A stretch of 64,000 nt of DNA from Areca catechu (taxonomy: Eukaryota; Streptophyta; Magnoliopsida; Arecales; Arecaceae). Position 1 is the stretch's first letter. Every line of letters starts with the position of its first letter. Positions 11,911-24,059 of this stretch are shown in pieces. The stretch covers positions 1,240,001 to 1,304,000 of the forward strand of contig JAHSVC010000024.1 of the NCBI GenBank assembly GCA_021397845.1. The letters run 5' to 3'. A model generated the notes under the pieces. It was not told where the DNA came from, searched no databases, and saw nothing but the letters and a program-made list of their open reading frames with translations. A program made the translations under genes and the position numbers.

Positions 11911-12400
11911 GAGCCTGGACAGTCATCCGCGTGCGCATTCTCCCCTCGGGGGATGTGGAAAATGTTGAAGTGTCGGAGGCCTATCGTGCTCATGCGGACT
12001 TGCTTAAGGTACTTCATCATCTGGGCGTCCCTCGCTTCATATTCTCCGGAGACTTGTCCGGCGACCAGTTGGGAGTCGGTGAAGACTTTAAAGTCCTGCA
12101 CACCCAGCTCGCGGGAGACTCTCAGGCTCGCGAGGAGTGCCTCGTACTCCGCCTGGTTATTGGTAGCGGCAAACCTGAAGCAGAGGGCACATTCTGCCAC
12201 AACCCCATCGCTGTTAGTTAGGATGAGCCCTGCTCCGCTCCCGCCAGAATTGGATACTCCATCTATGTGGAGGATCCAGGGCTTTTCTCCTGGCCCGGGC
12301 TCCGTTGCTGTCTGCTCTGGCTCCTCAGCGAACCCGGTGCACTCGACCACGAAGTCGGCTAGGACTTGGGCCTTTTTGAAGACCTCGGTTGGTACGCTAT
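11835..12400 (-). pseudogene. Tat A RNase H (archaeal-like type)
   Basis: The minus-strand frame at 11835-12350 shows H-I-D-G-V-S-N, A-T-N-N-Q-A-E-Y-E-A-L-L and F-T-D-S-Q-L-V, the acidic catalytic residues of RNase H, and ends in I-P-R-G-E-N-A-H-A-D. This archaeal-like RNase H domain after RT is a known mark of Tat elements. It removes the RNA strand of RNA-DNA hybrids during reverse transcription. This is the best-preserved domain of element A, with frame breaks only at the edges. Confidence 0.85.
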
Positions 12401-13600
12401 GTCGAATTCACTAAGCAGCAGGGACCACTTAGCCACCTCCCAGAGGTCTCAGGTCGTTGAGTATGGTCCTCAGCGGCTGGTCCGTTACGACCACTATTGG
12501 GTGTGCTTGGAAGTAGGGCATGAGGCACTTAGCATATATTATTAGTGCAAAAATGAGTTTCCTAGAGCGAGTATACCTATCTCTCTGCGTCGTGGAGGAT
12601 CTTGCTGGTGTAGCACACCGGCTTTGAGATTTGTCCTCGTCTGTGGACGAGAACCAAGCTGACAGCTCCCGGTATAATCGCTAGGTATAGCAAAAGCTCC
12701 TCTCCCTCCTCCAGCCTGGAGAGCAATGGGGGGAGGCGAGGAAGTTTTTCAGCTCCTTGAAGGCTGTCCTGCACTCCTCGATCCAGGTGAAGTTGTGCAT
12801 CTTGTGCAGTGCCTTGAAAAATGGCAGACAACGATTAGCCGACCTCGAGATGAATCTGCTGAGGGCAACGACACGTCCCGTCAGGCGCTGGACCTGCTTC
12901 TTAGAGTTCAGGTGTTCCATGTCCACGATGGCCTGCACCTTCTCCGGGTTTGCTTCGATGCCCCTCTGGTTGACCATGAAGCCGAGGAGTTTTCCTGCCG
13001 CCACCCTGAAGGTGGACTTCGTCGGGTTCAGCTTCATCTGATGTTGCCGCAGGTTATGAAAGGACTCGATGAGGTTAGCTACATGGCTCGAGCCCGGCCT
13101 GCTCATGACGAGCATGTCATCCACATACACTTGCATGTTGTGGCCAATTTGGTCCTTGAAGACCTTACTGACCAGGCGCTGATAGGTGGCTCCTGCGTTC
13201 TTCAGACCAAAGGCATCATCCTGTAGCAGTATGTCCCTTGGTCGGTGATGAAAGCGGTGTGCTCCTCGTCTTCTAAATGCATGCGGATCTGATTATATCC
13301 GAAGAACGCATCCATGAAGGAGAGCAGCCGGTGGCCTGAGGTGGCATCCACCAGCTGGTCGATCTTTGAGAGAGGGAAGCTATCCTTCAGGCAGGCTTTA
13401 TTGAGGTCGGTGTAGTCTACACAGATCCTCCATTTGCCATTATTCTTCCTTACCATCACCACATTCGCCAGCCAGCTCAGGTATTGGACCTCTCGAACGA
13501 AACCGGCAGCCAAGAGTTTATTAACCTCCTTCTTGATAGCTGCCTGTCTCTCCGGGCAAAACTTCTCTTCTTCTGCCGAACTGGATTGTGCTTTGGGTCA
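12400..13600 (-). pseudogene. Tat A reverse transcriptase
   Basis: The minus-strand frame at 13202-13513 covers the fingers/palm (V-V-M-V-R-K-N-N-G-K-W-R-I-C-V-D-Y and D-L-N-K-A), and the frame at 12681-13136 has the catalytic Y-V-D-D near 13120 followed by the thumb and connection. A frame break at about 13140-13200 separates them, so the enzyme is inactive. The 12577-12831 frame adds the connection segment before RNase H. Confidence 0.87.
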
Positions 13601-13849
13601 ACACTCATTTGTAGGTAATGATGTCAGGAGGATACCTGGCATGTCCGCCACCGTCCAGGCGAACACATCTGCATTCGCCCGCAAGAATTCCAACAGTTGG
13701 GCCCCCTCCTCCTCGGGTAGTTGGGCTCCGATCGCACCGTCTTCGTGGGTCATCTCTGAGCGGGTAGGAAAGTAGGCACTCGACCAGGCCTTCCCTGGAG
13801 TCTTGGGCCCTTTAGTCGAGGTCATCCGCACTGGGGTCGTCCTGAGGGA

Positions 13850-14290
13850 CCTTGGCCCAAGGGAGGGTTTGAAACAATGCTGCACTGGCTGGGGTGCTCC
13901 TCTCATCTCCCCAACACCGCAGGAGTTGGGAACTGTACAAGTAGCCTCTTGGTGGAGATAACGGCGTCGAGCAAATTGAGCCCGGGCTGATCCAATATCA
14001 CGTTGTAGGCGGAAGGGAGCCTTACAACCGTGAAAGTCATCATGATGGTGCTATGCCGAGGTAGGATTCTGGCAGTGATCGGGAGAGTGATTTCTCCTTC
14101 TACCCTTACGGAATCGCCCGTGAAACCAACAAGGGGTGTGTACTCGGCTTAAGCTGATCGGAGAGAGATTCATCCTGGAGAATGCATCATAAAAAAGAAT
14201 GTTTTGTGGAGCTTCCATTATCAACCATGATGCGCTTTAAAGGGTGCTTCGCGATCGTCATCTCGACGACCACGGTATCATTATTACATT
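13850..14290 (-). pseudogene. Tat A protease region, degraded
   Basis: Minus-strand codons around 14212-14232 read V-D-N-G-S-S, the aspartic protease active-site form common in Tat elements. A stop and frameshift follow at once. The expected C-terminal protease segment (about 13900-14100) is present only in fragments. Confidence 0.6.
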
Positions 14291-16044
14291 TTTTTCCCAT
14301 CTATCCCTTCCCTCATAAAGGGGAGTACATTCTCAAAGTTCCCTGCCCCCCGAGCCCTCTTGGGTGCACGCGCAGCTCCCCATGAGATCATGCCCATCGA
14401 TTTCTCGGTAGGACGGTTGTCGATGGTTGGAGCTGGCGGGAGAGCGACGAGCGCCTGGGACTCCACTTGAGGTTTGCCCCCCACGAACCTTTTGAGGTAG
14501 CCGCTCTTGATGAGTTCCTCAATCTCCCACTGAGGTTGCAGCATTCCTCGGTGTCGTAGCCGTGGTCGCGGTGAAAGCGACAGTACTTTGTTTTGTCACG
14601 GTTGGCGGAGGTCCTCAACGGAGGCGGGCGTCTCAGGTAGTCCTCACCTTTGATCTCCATAAAGATTTTTGTCCTCGGCGAGGAGAGGGGTGTAACCCTC
14701 CTCAGGAACGGAGTCCCTCTATGTCCTGGTCGGTCCCTCCGGAGCTCGAGCTTGGGGTGCTGGCTTCCAGTTTCCGGATGCTTCGACGGGGGCCGACTTC
14801 TTCATGGATCCTCCACCGAGCTCCCGTCTCATACGGTCTGCCTCCTCGACATGGATGTACTTTTGGGCCAGGAGAAGGAGCTCGGAGTAGGTCTTGGGGG
14901 CTTCTTATCCAGCGAGTAGGTCAGGCGAGAGGTCCTGAGTCCTTGTTTCAGTGCCAGCATGGTGACTGGCTTTTCAAGATTGTAGATCTCCAACGCGGCA
15001 GCCTTGAAATGGGCCACGTAGTCCTGCAGGGGCTCGCGGTCCTACTACCGGATGGAGAAGAGGCTGTCTACCTCTCGTGGCAACTTCCTGCAAGCGTCGA
15101 AGTGAGCCATGAACTTCTGTCCTAGCTGGGTGAAGGAGCTGATGCTCTTCGGCTCCAAATGGATGAACCACACCCGGGCTGCCTTCCGGAGTAGCAGGAA
15201 AAGCATTGCAGAGGAGAGCGTCGATGGCCCCCTAGACCCTCATGAGGGTCCAGTAGCTTTCTAGGTGGTCCAGGGGGTTGGTGGTCCCATCGTAAGGATC
15301 CACCAGTGGCATCCGGAACCAGTGCAGGATCGGCTCTGCTTGGATTTCTTGGAAGAATGGGGGACAGGCATCATAGCCCGCTGGCTCACTAGCGGAGCCC
15401 TGCATGCTGGCAAACCGGCGGGCAAACTCCACCAGCTTGCATTCATGTTCCTCCTGGCACCTTTCCGCCACGTGCCTGACGGCTTCATCAGTGGACCCCT
15501 CCGCTGAAGGAGACGGAGAAGGTAACATGGATGCATGGCACCTGTGATGGGGGGTCTTGCCTCTTCTTCTGCCTCGGTGGGGTCTGGCACCTCTCGCTCG
15601 AGGTTTGGCAAGCGACTCCCCCTGTCGGCAGAGCCGGCTCGTTATCTTTTCACCGGAGCTTGAAGGCTTCCCTGGTTGTCGGTGGTGGCCGCGACTGCGA
15701 TGGCCTTCCTTGGAAGGAGCGCAGGCTATCGCGGGGAGTCGCGGCATGGCCGCTGGAGTCCATGGCTGTTGGTGGTAGCCACGGATCGGTACTGGTGCTG
15801 AAGCTAGCGCACTGCCGTGGCGAGGACTTGCATCTGCTGAGCGAGTGCAGCCAGTTGAGCTTCCAGTGGAGGTGGCTGGGCCAGAATGGATGGCTCCGCC
15901 TCTTGGCAATGTGGGTTCCCCCGGGAGGGGGAGTCCCCCGCATGACTGGTGGAAGCCTCCCTTGCCCTCGTTGTCACCATCCTTCTCCGCCTGGCTTGCT
16001 TGTGAAGAACACGAGGATTTGACTTTGATCAAAGATCGTTTCAC
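14284..16044 (-). pseudogene. Tat A gag, frameshifted
   Basis: The first ATG is at 16044 on the minus strand, about 30 bases inside the 5' LTR edge. The N-terminal part is low-complexity. The frame ends in the gag core motif F-R-M-P...Y-D-G-T-T-N-P-L-D-H-L near 15270-15340. After a frame change come more capsid-like segments (14974-15171), then the nucleocapsid-like motif Y-C-R-F-H-R-D-H-G-Y-D-T-E-E-C at about 14540-14590, characteristic of Tat gag, and the linker to protease. Gag packages element RNA. Several frame breaks make it non-functional. Confidence 0.8.
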
Positions 16045-16049
16045 AATGT

Positions 16050-16076
16050 CGCTACCCCCTACCTAGTGCGCCAATC
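16050..16076 (-). other. Tat A primer-binding-site region
   Basis: Immediately inside the 5' LTR edge (16077), the minus strand reads TTGGCGCACTAGGTAGG. Its start resembles the TTGGCGCC-type primer sites common after plant gypsy 5' LTRs. The priming tRNA cannot be named with certainty. Confidence 0.55.
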
Positions 16077-17055
16077 TGTTGCTGCCAAAATTGTCGTGGC
16101 CCATAGCTACTGCCGGTGCCGGAGTGCACTTCCTTTGCTGCCTGGCGATCCTCTGCTCCTGGACCTGCGAAACAGGGGTTAGTGACCCGGGCCAGGATTT
16201 TCGATGGGGGCACTCCGACGGTCAAGTCAGTGACGATCCAGGAGAACAGATCCTCCTGGTCAGCCCCTCTTGATGGACTCCATACTAGAAGGAGCAAAAG
16301 TTATGTCTGAAGATGAAAACGTTGTAGGGGGAGAATGATCGTGAGGATAGAGGGTTCCCTGTTCCTTCGATTCTCCTTGTTTTCCTCGTTTTCCTTCAAC
16401 TATGGTGGTGGTGGTGCGCTTCGCACCCTTAGTCGAGCTTGCGCTTGTGTTGGTAGTGGATTGTTGTTGTTACCCTCCCTCCCTTCGGGGTGTTGACTGT
16501 TCTTTATAGTTGAAAATTGGCCGTTAGGCGCTTACCTCGGGGGGATCTTCGCTGGGCTGGCAGGCACGTGCGGCTGGATTCCGTGTCGTGGACGAGACGT
16601 CTTTCCTGACAGGTGGTAGGGGAAGCTTCCATTCGTTCTGACATCCTCTCCGGTCATCTCATTCCGGGAAGCTTGGCAGAGTCTCGATCCGGGGTCATCA
16701 TCCTAGGGATTTGTGCTTTCTGGTTGGCCCATCCCCTTGGAGGTACGGGCGGGCAGGTAGTTATGGCGGTATGCGGTGCACCGTTCCACAGTCCTCGGGT
16801 GGCTCGCCGGCATCCCAGGATGGCAGGGCTTGCTCTGGCCTGGATGCTCCGAGCTCGTGTAGTCACCTTGATGGAGGACAGAAGAGTGCGGGCCCGGTCC
16901 TGAGGGCGCACGCTCGGAGAGGCTCCACATGGCAGGTGAGCGCTGAGCTCAACTCCGACCACATGGCTCAAACCTCTGAGGTCTCGCTCTGGAGGGCGGA
17001 AGGCGGACCCGGTCCAGAGGGTGCGCGCTCGGAGAGGCTCCACGTGGCGGGTGAG
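16077..17055 (-). mobile_element. Tat A 5' LTR, truncated
   Basis: Matches 4476-5460 of the 3' LTR throughout, including the block at 16197-16227 and about one and a half 115-bp repeat units at 16870-17055. The similarity stops at GGTGAG (17055), where copia DNA starting TGCATCACG begins. The missing part is the U3 start. Confidence 0.85.
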
Positions 17056-18351
17056 TGCATCACGTCCTTTTGGGAAACATATTGTGATCATGATCAAACT
17101 ATTGCCAACCGAGGATTGAAGAGTTGAAATGCGAAGAACTCTCCATGCACCACCTTATGGGTTGGCCACGTGGTGAGCTTAATGGTTAGCCTGTGGCCAT
17201 ATGAAAAGTTCTCATTAGTTGGTTTACAATGTCGGCTAAGGTTAGCTCCAAGGTATTTCACAATTGCCTCCAAACTTTCAAGGCCTAGCTAACTTGATTG
17301 GCTTGGGTGAAGGATGTAGCTCGATCAAGCCAACCAGCCAATGCAAGCTATGAAGCTGGTCAGCCCATGCTATCTTGTGATCAACTTTGAAAATCTTCAA
17401 GAGATAGCATGACGGCGTCTACCTTTTTTGAAGCAGTATATTAGTTGCACATTTTCTTACGCGTTGATTTGATTCTTTGCTGGTAGTGTTGGTATGTATG
17501 AATGGCTACCTAATTGAAAATACCGAGTTTAGAGTTACACTCTATTTCTTTAAGATAATTTTGTCCCGTAATGGTACTTACGGTTTATGACGATTGTCTT
17601 CCAGGTATAATGGTCTTTTTCTGGTGAAAGCAGCACTACAATTCACCAAAAATTTAAACCAGGAATGATTTTCTCTCTTTGTATGGACTATAGCTATACT
17701 CTGTTTTCAGAGTATGCAAATGCTTAATAGATTTACTATGTACTATAGCTATACTCTTTTTCAGAGTATGCAAATGCCTAGGAGAAGATAAGAAAAAATT
17801 GGATCGATTGGATGAAATGAATGAGAAATGGGGACCTATTTATAGCCTTAAGATGTTCCTTGGAAGCAACCTTTTGATTTCATCGGAGGAGTTACTGATC
17901 TTTTTTGTAGTAAGATATGCCTTTTCTCAATCATGATCTGAAGATTACGTGATCAATATGTTTCCTCATTTCATCGGAGGGAGTTACCGATATTCGAAGG
18001 GAGTTACCGATATCTTTTCAGAGTAAGATATGCCTTTTCTCATTCGTGATCTGAAGATTACACGATCAATACGTTTCCTCAAACGTGATCCGATGGCACC
18101 TGTGATCGTTAGAAGAAACGTTGCGCCCTTGTCGCCCGTCGCACACGCGCGTGCAGGTGATGCTACGCATCACCCTCAAGCTCTTCACCTATGGTGAGCC
18201 TAAATACAAGAGCATGAAAAAAAGTTTTCTTATAAAGAGCCTTCACTTTTTCCAATCTTTCCATGTGGGACTAAAAGTTTCCATCCCAAAGGATATTTCC
18301 CATCCCAAAGGATAGTTTAGAATAAAAAATTTCTATTCACTTTTTCCAACA
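17056..18351 (-). mobile_element. Copia D 3' LTR
   Basis: On the minus strand it starts TGTTGGAAAAAG at 18351, preceded by a purine-rich tract (GTGGGGGAT), and ends GATGCA at 17056 next to Tat LTR sequence, so it has TG...CA ends and about 1296 bp. It contains two internal duplications: a 70-bp unit around 17690-17775 (TATACTC...CAGAGTATGC) and a unit of about 120 bp around 17880-18080 (GTAAGATATGCC). No second LTR is available for confirmation. Confidence 0.6.
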
Positions 18352-18975
18352 TCATCCACATGAATGTAATTTTGGACTAAGATCAAAGATCAGTAAAGGC
18401 GATCCCCCACAAACATAGATTTTTAAATGTAAATGAATATCCAAACCTTAAAGAGAGTCAATGGAATGAAGTTGTATTAGGATAGGTAGCTTGTGGCTTT
18501 GAACCATTCTTTGAATTTTGTTATCGAGTTTACTTGCTAAAAGTGAACATGATGTCTTGAACTTTTCAGCGTTTGATGTAAACTAAGATAATAACAATCA
18601 CACAACTTCTTTTTGATCATTCCTTTTGGTTCTCATGGTTGTGTTCATTTGGCTCTGAACAACTCCTAGTTTCATGAGTATTTTAGGGAATTAAAGCCTT
18701 TAAAATTCTCATAGAATTTATCCAGTTCACACTCACATAGGTGATTCTTAATAAGAGTATCCTACTACCCTACATGATATTCATGTCATAAGAATCATTA
18801 AAAGCTATGCTTATCCTAGTACCTTTAGCAGGCAGCACTGATTATCATAGGAATGAGTAGGACTTTACATCCTTAGTGCTTCGTTGACCTCTTCATAATT
18901 TAGTTATCCCTTTTGAACCTAGATCTTGGGATCTCCAGTCAACTAGGTTGGGTATCCACTATGAAGATTAATTTG
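18352..18975 (-). other. Copia D 3' untranslated spacer
   Basis: Lies between the RNase H end and the LTR. No ORF or motif seen apart from the polypurine tract next to 18351. Confidence 0.5.
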
Positions 18976-20600
18976 TTATAGGCTTTAAACCCATTCCCCT
19001 CGATAAACAATTTACTTGATCTCTTGGTAAACCTTTTGTTAGTGAATCCTGCAAGATTTTTCTTTGACTGAATGTAGTCAATAAAGATTATTCCATTTTC
19101 AAGTAATTGCTTAATAGTAATATATCTACAATATTATGTCTAGACTTACCATTATACATTTTATTCTATGCTTTGCAAATAGCTGATTGATTATCACAAT
19201 GGATACATATTGCAGACACAGGTTTAGACCAATATGGAATATCCTCCAAAAAATTTCGAAGCCATTCTGCTTCTTCTCCAGCTTTATCTAAAGCTATTAA
19301 CTCTGATTCCATAGTGGACCGAGCTATACAAGTTTGTTTTGAGGATTTCCATGACACTGCACCTCCTTCTAAGGTGAACATATATCCACTAGTAGATTTA
19401 GTATCTTCTGAAAAAGATATCCAGTTAGCATCACACTATATCCTTCAATACAACTGGATTTGTTGTATATCGTAATTCAGAATTTAGGATATATCGTAGA
19501 TATCGTAATATCCTTGCTAGTAATTTTCAATGATTTAGACCTGGATTACAAGTAAATCTACTTAACTTATTGACAGCATATGCTATGTCAGGATGGGTGC
19601 AATTTATGACATACATTAAACTGCCAATTATACGTGAATATTCTAATTATGATATGGGTTGCCCAGTATACTTGGTAAGATGTAGATTAACATCTACAGG
19701 TATTTTAAGCTGGCTGGTATCATATTTATTGAACTTATTTAATATTTTCTTATATTATGAGATTGAGATAATATTATTCCATCAGACGTTCTAGTGATTT
19801 TAATCCCTAGTATAACGTCTACGATACCCATATCTTTCATATCAAAATGTTTATCAATATTTTCTTTGTTTGTTTAATCATATCAGTATCACTACTTATG
19901 ATTAACAAATCATCCACGTATAAGCAGACTAATACATACCCTGTAGGTATGATTTTGGCATACACACATTTATCACATTCATAGATTTTGAATCCATTAG
20001 ACAACATGATATTGTCAAATTTTATATGCCATTATTTAGGTGCTTGTTTTAATCCATATAAGGATTTCACAAGTCTGCACATCTTTTTTCTTTGCCTGGA
20101 ACGACAAACCTTTCAGGTTGTTCCATATAAATTTCTTCTCTCTAATTCACCATTTAGAGAAGCTGTTTTAACATCCATTTGATGTATTTCAAGATTATTA
20201 ATGCTGCAATAGTAATTATATTCTTATGGATGTTATCTTTATTACAGGTTAATAAGTATCAATGAAGTCTAGACCTTTATTTTATTTAAAGCCTTTAGCT
20301 ACTAATCTGGCTTTATACTTATCAATTGATCCATCAGCCTTTAACTTCTTTTTGAAAATCCATTATACCTCAAAGGCTTCTTACCTAATGGTAAATCTAC
20401 CAATTTCTAGGTATGATTATGCATGATGGACTCAATTTTGATATTAATAGTTTCTTTCCAAAAGGATGCTTCTGGTATAGACATTGCCTCTTTGATTGTC
20501 TGAGGTACATTTTTTTATTATGTACGTAACGCAATTAGGACCAAAAGATTTTATAACTCTAGGTCTCTTACTATGTCTAGGTTCATCTTCAAAATATTTT
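18976..20600 (-). pseudogene. Copia D reverse transcriptase and RNase H
   Basis: RNase H: the minus-strand frame at 19166-19381 has W-K-S-S-K-Q and A-R-S-T-M-E-S-E-L-I-A-L, continuing in broken frame to L-T-K-G-L-P-R near 19040. RT: the catalytic Y-V-D-D at about 19910-19925 is followed by L-L-I-I. Upstream palm segments lie to about 20600, interrupted by stops (20444-20755 is the RT-preceding linker). Confidence 0.75.
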
Positions 20601-21800
20601 TCCTGATGACTACTACTTGCCATATTATCATAAGTTCTTTTATTTGAACTTGTACCAAATATCCCTTTATAAGAAAATATCTCTTCAAAAAATGATATAT
20701 TTCTTGATTCCATAATTGTATTTTCCTGTATATCATATATCTGATTTATATACAAAAAGTGATATACACTACTATTTTGTGCATAACCAATGAAAATATA
20801 ATCAACAATTTTATGTCCGATTTTGACCTTTTTAGGATATGGAATAGCTACTTTAGCTAGACACCCCCATACTTTTAGATAATTATAAGAAGACTTTTTT
20901 CCTTTCCATAACTCATATGGAGTAATGTCCTTCCTTTTAGGAGTATTTTGTTAATAATATGATTAGCCGAGATAATTGTTTCTTCCCATAAATTCTGTGG
21001 TGTACCAGAATTTATCAACATGGCATTCATCATTTCTTTCAATGTTCAATTTTTGCGTGCAGCAATTCCATTAGATTAAGATGAAAGGAGCTATAGTTTG
21101 ATGAATAATCCATGTTCTTGACAAAAGTTATTAAACGTGCATCATATTCACCACCTATATCCTCCTTATAGTCTTGATCTTTTTACCAAGCTGATTTTCA
21201 ACCTCATTCTTATAACATTAAACATATCTAAAGCCTCATCTTTAGACTTTAGTAGATACACATAACAGTATCTAGTTGAATCATCAATAAATATTATAAA
21301 ATACTTTTTATCTCTTCTAGATTGTACTGACTTTAAGTCACATAGATCACTATGGATCAAATCTAGAGGTTTAGTATTCCTTTTTACTGAATGGAATGGT
21401 GTTTTGGCTAGCTTAGCTTTAACACATATCTCACACTTGTAATGTGGATCGATTTCATGATTAGGTAACAATTCTAATTTATTAATTTTTGTAATGAATT
21501 AAAATTCACATGACCTAATATATCATGCCATAAATAAAAGGAGTCAATCATATAAACAGAAGAAGCATCTTTATTCTTTTCAAGGTTACGATGTGCAGTA
21601 TTTACATTCATCTTGAATAACCCATTATTCAAGTAACCTCTATCTAGAAGATCCCTCCTTTAGTAAGTACAAATTTATCAGACTCAAACACCATCCAAAT
21701 CCATGTTTGCTTAGAAGGAGCCTGATACCAAATTCTTACGGATGTCAGGAACATGCAATACATCGTTCAGTAGAAGCTCTTTGCCAGATATCATCTTTAA
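20600..21800 (-). pseudogene. Copia D integrase
   Basis: The minus-strand frame at 21166-21471 contains C-E-I-C-V-K-A-K, L-I-H-S-D-L-C-D and F-I-D-D-S-T-R-Y-C-Y-V-Y-L-L-K, the copia zinc finger and first catalytic Asp region. Downstream core segments (about 20830-21160) are broken by stops. Confidence 0.75.
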
Positions 21801-22059
21801 AATAATACGGCCATTCCTTCTATCTTCGATGTAGCAGAGTTATCCATTAGCAGATTTCTACCTCTGATAGAGTATATGATGAGAATATACTCTTATCAAA
21901 GCAGACATGTCGAGTAGCTCCAGTGTCAACATACCACTCATTTGGTTTATCAATCATATTTGCTTCGAACACAACTACTGACAACATCATCCCTGCTACT
22001 TCATGGATAGGGTATCCTTCAGTAGTATTGACTTTTTCCTTCTTTTCTTTCCTCATATC
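21800..22059 (-). pseudogene. Copia D gag-protease fragment, cut at the inverted-repeat junction
   Basis: The minus-strand frame from 22056 shows a lysine-rich gag tail followed by E-W-Y-V-D-T-G-A-T-R-H-V-C (about 21905-21945), the copia protease active-site region with D-T-G. The reading frame runs into the junction at 22060, beyond which DNA is the Tat antisense ORF. Any ORF crossing 22060 is a chimera. Confidence 0.75.
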
Positions 22060-23915
22060 CTTCTTCCTCGACTGCCCTACTCGTGATCAAGGCTCTCCTG
22101 GAGCTCCTTCGCTCGCCCTTCAGAATCAGCGAGCTGCCTTTTGAGGTCCTTGACCGTCGGTCAAGTGCCCCTTCAGAGTCAAACCTCCCTTCAGGTCGGC
22201 CTTCAACGAGCGCGATCTCAGCCGCTTGTTGATGCTCAGCCCGCTCCCAATTCCGGCAGCTACTCCTGATAAAAAGGGCTTCGATGTCGATCTGCACCAT
22301 AAGAAAAGTATAAAAAAAGGGGGGAGAAAAAGAAAGAAGAAGAAGGATGAAGTTGCTTACCGTGTAGAGCTGGAGGAAGATGCTGTCAATCACATCCCCC
22401 AGCACAGCCCGGCCATCTGCCCGGTCGCATGGTTGGATAGAGAAATCCATCATGCGAGTGGCCAGGGTGTGGTTGTCAGCCAAGGAGCTCTTCGGTCCCA
22501 GCTTAAACGGAAGGCGGCGCTCGCCTCGTCTCTCCTGTTCTCTCAGGGGAGCAGGTGGCGCCCATCCCTCCGACGGTGGGACCCTAGGAACCGGTCGAGG
22601 ACTCGGCACTATCGCGGTCAGAAACCCGTAGTAGGAGGAGCTCTAGCATGGGCTCTCTCCCTCATCCTCAATCATCCTCAGACCCGGAGGGGGGCGGAGC
22701 GGGGCGGGGGGCGCGGGCAGCGACAGCAGCATCAGCCCAGACCGTCGCCTCAGGCTCCAGAACAGGGACTTCAGCCTGTGGCCTGTCCATCCTTCGGCTT
22801 CTTGAACCACCTGCTGACTCAAACTTGGCACTGCGGATGGCACGGGAACCCCCTCGACCTCCCTCCTCCTTGGGGCAACTAGCACGGCGGGGGCAGCCGT
22901 CGCGACGCCCTCAATCCGGGCCCGCCTCGGAGGAGGCTCAGCGGCCATCCGGTGGGTGGCCTCTTCTAGAGATTGGCAACGACTCGCCCTCTGAGAAGAC
23001 CGTCCCTGTACCTAGGAGTCAAAAAGGTTAGCCTGAAATGAAGAAGAAAAGAGAGAAAACATATATGGAGGAAAGAACTGGACTCACCCAGCCCCATCGA
23101 CGGGTCGACCCTGGCATCAAAAGGTTCTGCTCTGACAGCAGGACCTCCAGAGAGGGGATCTGGGCGATGCGAAGCTGCTCATAGTCATCCCGATAAGCTA
23201 CGTCAACCGTAGAGATCCGATTGGGGGGCCGATCCGGCTCGCTCTAAGCCCAGTCGACCCCCTCGACGGCCGCGAAGAAAAATCTGCTCTTCCACCCTTT
23301 GATGGAAGAGGGGAGCTCGAATTTTATGCCCTTCAGGCGAGAGGACAAGGACCACCACCCATCCTCAGTCGGGTGGTGTTTCAAGATAAAAATGCCCTGA
23401 ACAAGGAAAATTGGGCAACGAACCCATGGACATGGAAAAGTATAATGAAGGAGAAGATGACCCTGATGGCGTTCGGCACCAACTGTGCAGGGACTAGACG
23501 GTAGTTACTTAGAACAGATAGGAAGAGGGATGAAAGGGAAATCGGAGACCCCTGGAGAAGGTCTCCTCATAAAAGGCGAGATGGCCTGGGCCACTGGAAG
23601 TGACCCGCTCCCCGGGCGAGGGGAGGGAACATGAGCCGAACAGAAGATGGGATGCCATAGGCATCCCGGATGGCCCCAGCTTGCGACAGAAATCGTCGAG
23701 GTGACCGCCTGGACCAGTCGACCGGACAGATTTGAAGCTGGTTCGAGTAGGAGAGGAAGATAGGTAGGATGAGAAGAAACAGCCCCCGGCTCCCTAACGG
23801 ACACGGGGTGGACGGGAAGGGCCAGTCTCCTACTAATCCTGAACTGTGCCCCATCCGGCTCTTCGTCGGAGGAAGAAAGCACTACCCCCTGTACAGAAGG
23901 ATCGGGATGAGACAT
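22060..23915 (-). pseudogene. Second copy of the Tat A aORF (right arm), truncated
   Basis: Inverted duplicate of 6737-8578. The ATG is at 23915 (minus strand). The same globular motifs, Pro/Ala linker and introns are present, but the coiled coil is cut at 22060. Small indels differ from the left copy. For example, the acidic start is followed by an extra base near 23840, so the two copies break in different places. Confidence 0.75.
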
Positions 23916-24059
23916 CCTGCAAAAATAACCTAAGGAGAAGGAAGACTGGACCTAGAAGAAGGAGCCTACCCTAAGGGGAAAGGAAGAAGAAGTACGAACC
24001 AACGGTTCCCTAGAGGAGGAAAGAAAGGCGAAAGCGGATCACGGAGAAGGAGGGCTCGG

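Larger units (their letters stand above)
4476..17055 (-). mobile_element. Ty3/gypsy Tat-lineage element A, 5'-truncated
   Basis: Minus-strand element with, from high to low coordinates: partial 5' LTR (16077-17055), PBS, gag, protease, RT, RNase H, integrase, a 3' region with tandem repeats and an opposite-strand ORF, and the 3' LTR (4476 to about 6590). A large 3' region with an antisense gene and tandem repeats is the architecture of plant Tat elements such as Grande and RIRE2. Every pol domain is recognisable but interrupted by frameshifts and stops, so the copy is inactive. The 5' LTR is cut by a copia element at 17055/17056. The five bases left of the 3' LTR are ATATT, and no partner target duplication can be seen. 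Confidence 0.88.
17056..22059 (-). mobile_element. Ty1/copia element D, truncated in gag
   Basis: Minus-strand copia element with 3' LTR (17056-18351), untranslated spacer, RNase H, RT, integrase and protease in copia order. It appears to have inserted into the Tat A 5' LTR at 17055, where GTGAG is a candidate left target duplication. The 5' part of gag and the 5' LTR are missing because the element is cut at 22060 by the inverted repeat arm. All domains carry stops or frameshifts. The lineage is probably Tork/Ivana-like, unresolved. Confidence 0.8.

Noticed and set aside
22019..22609. 196-codon minus-strand ORF
   Set aside because: It crosses the 22060 junction and fuses copia gag with the Tat aORF. 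It is a chimera created by rearrangement.
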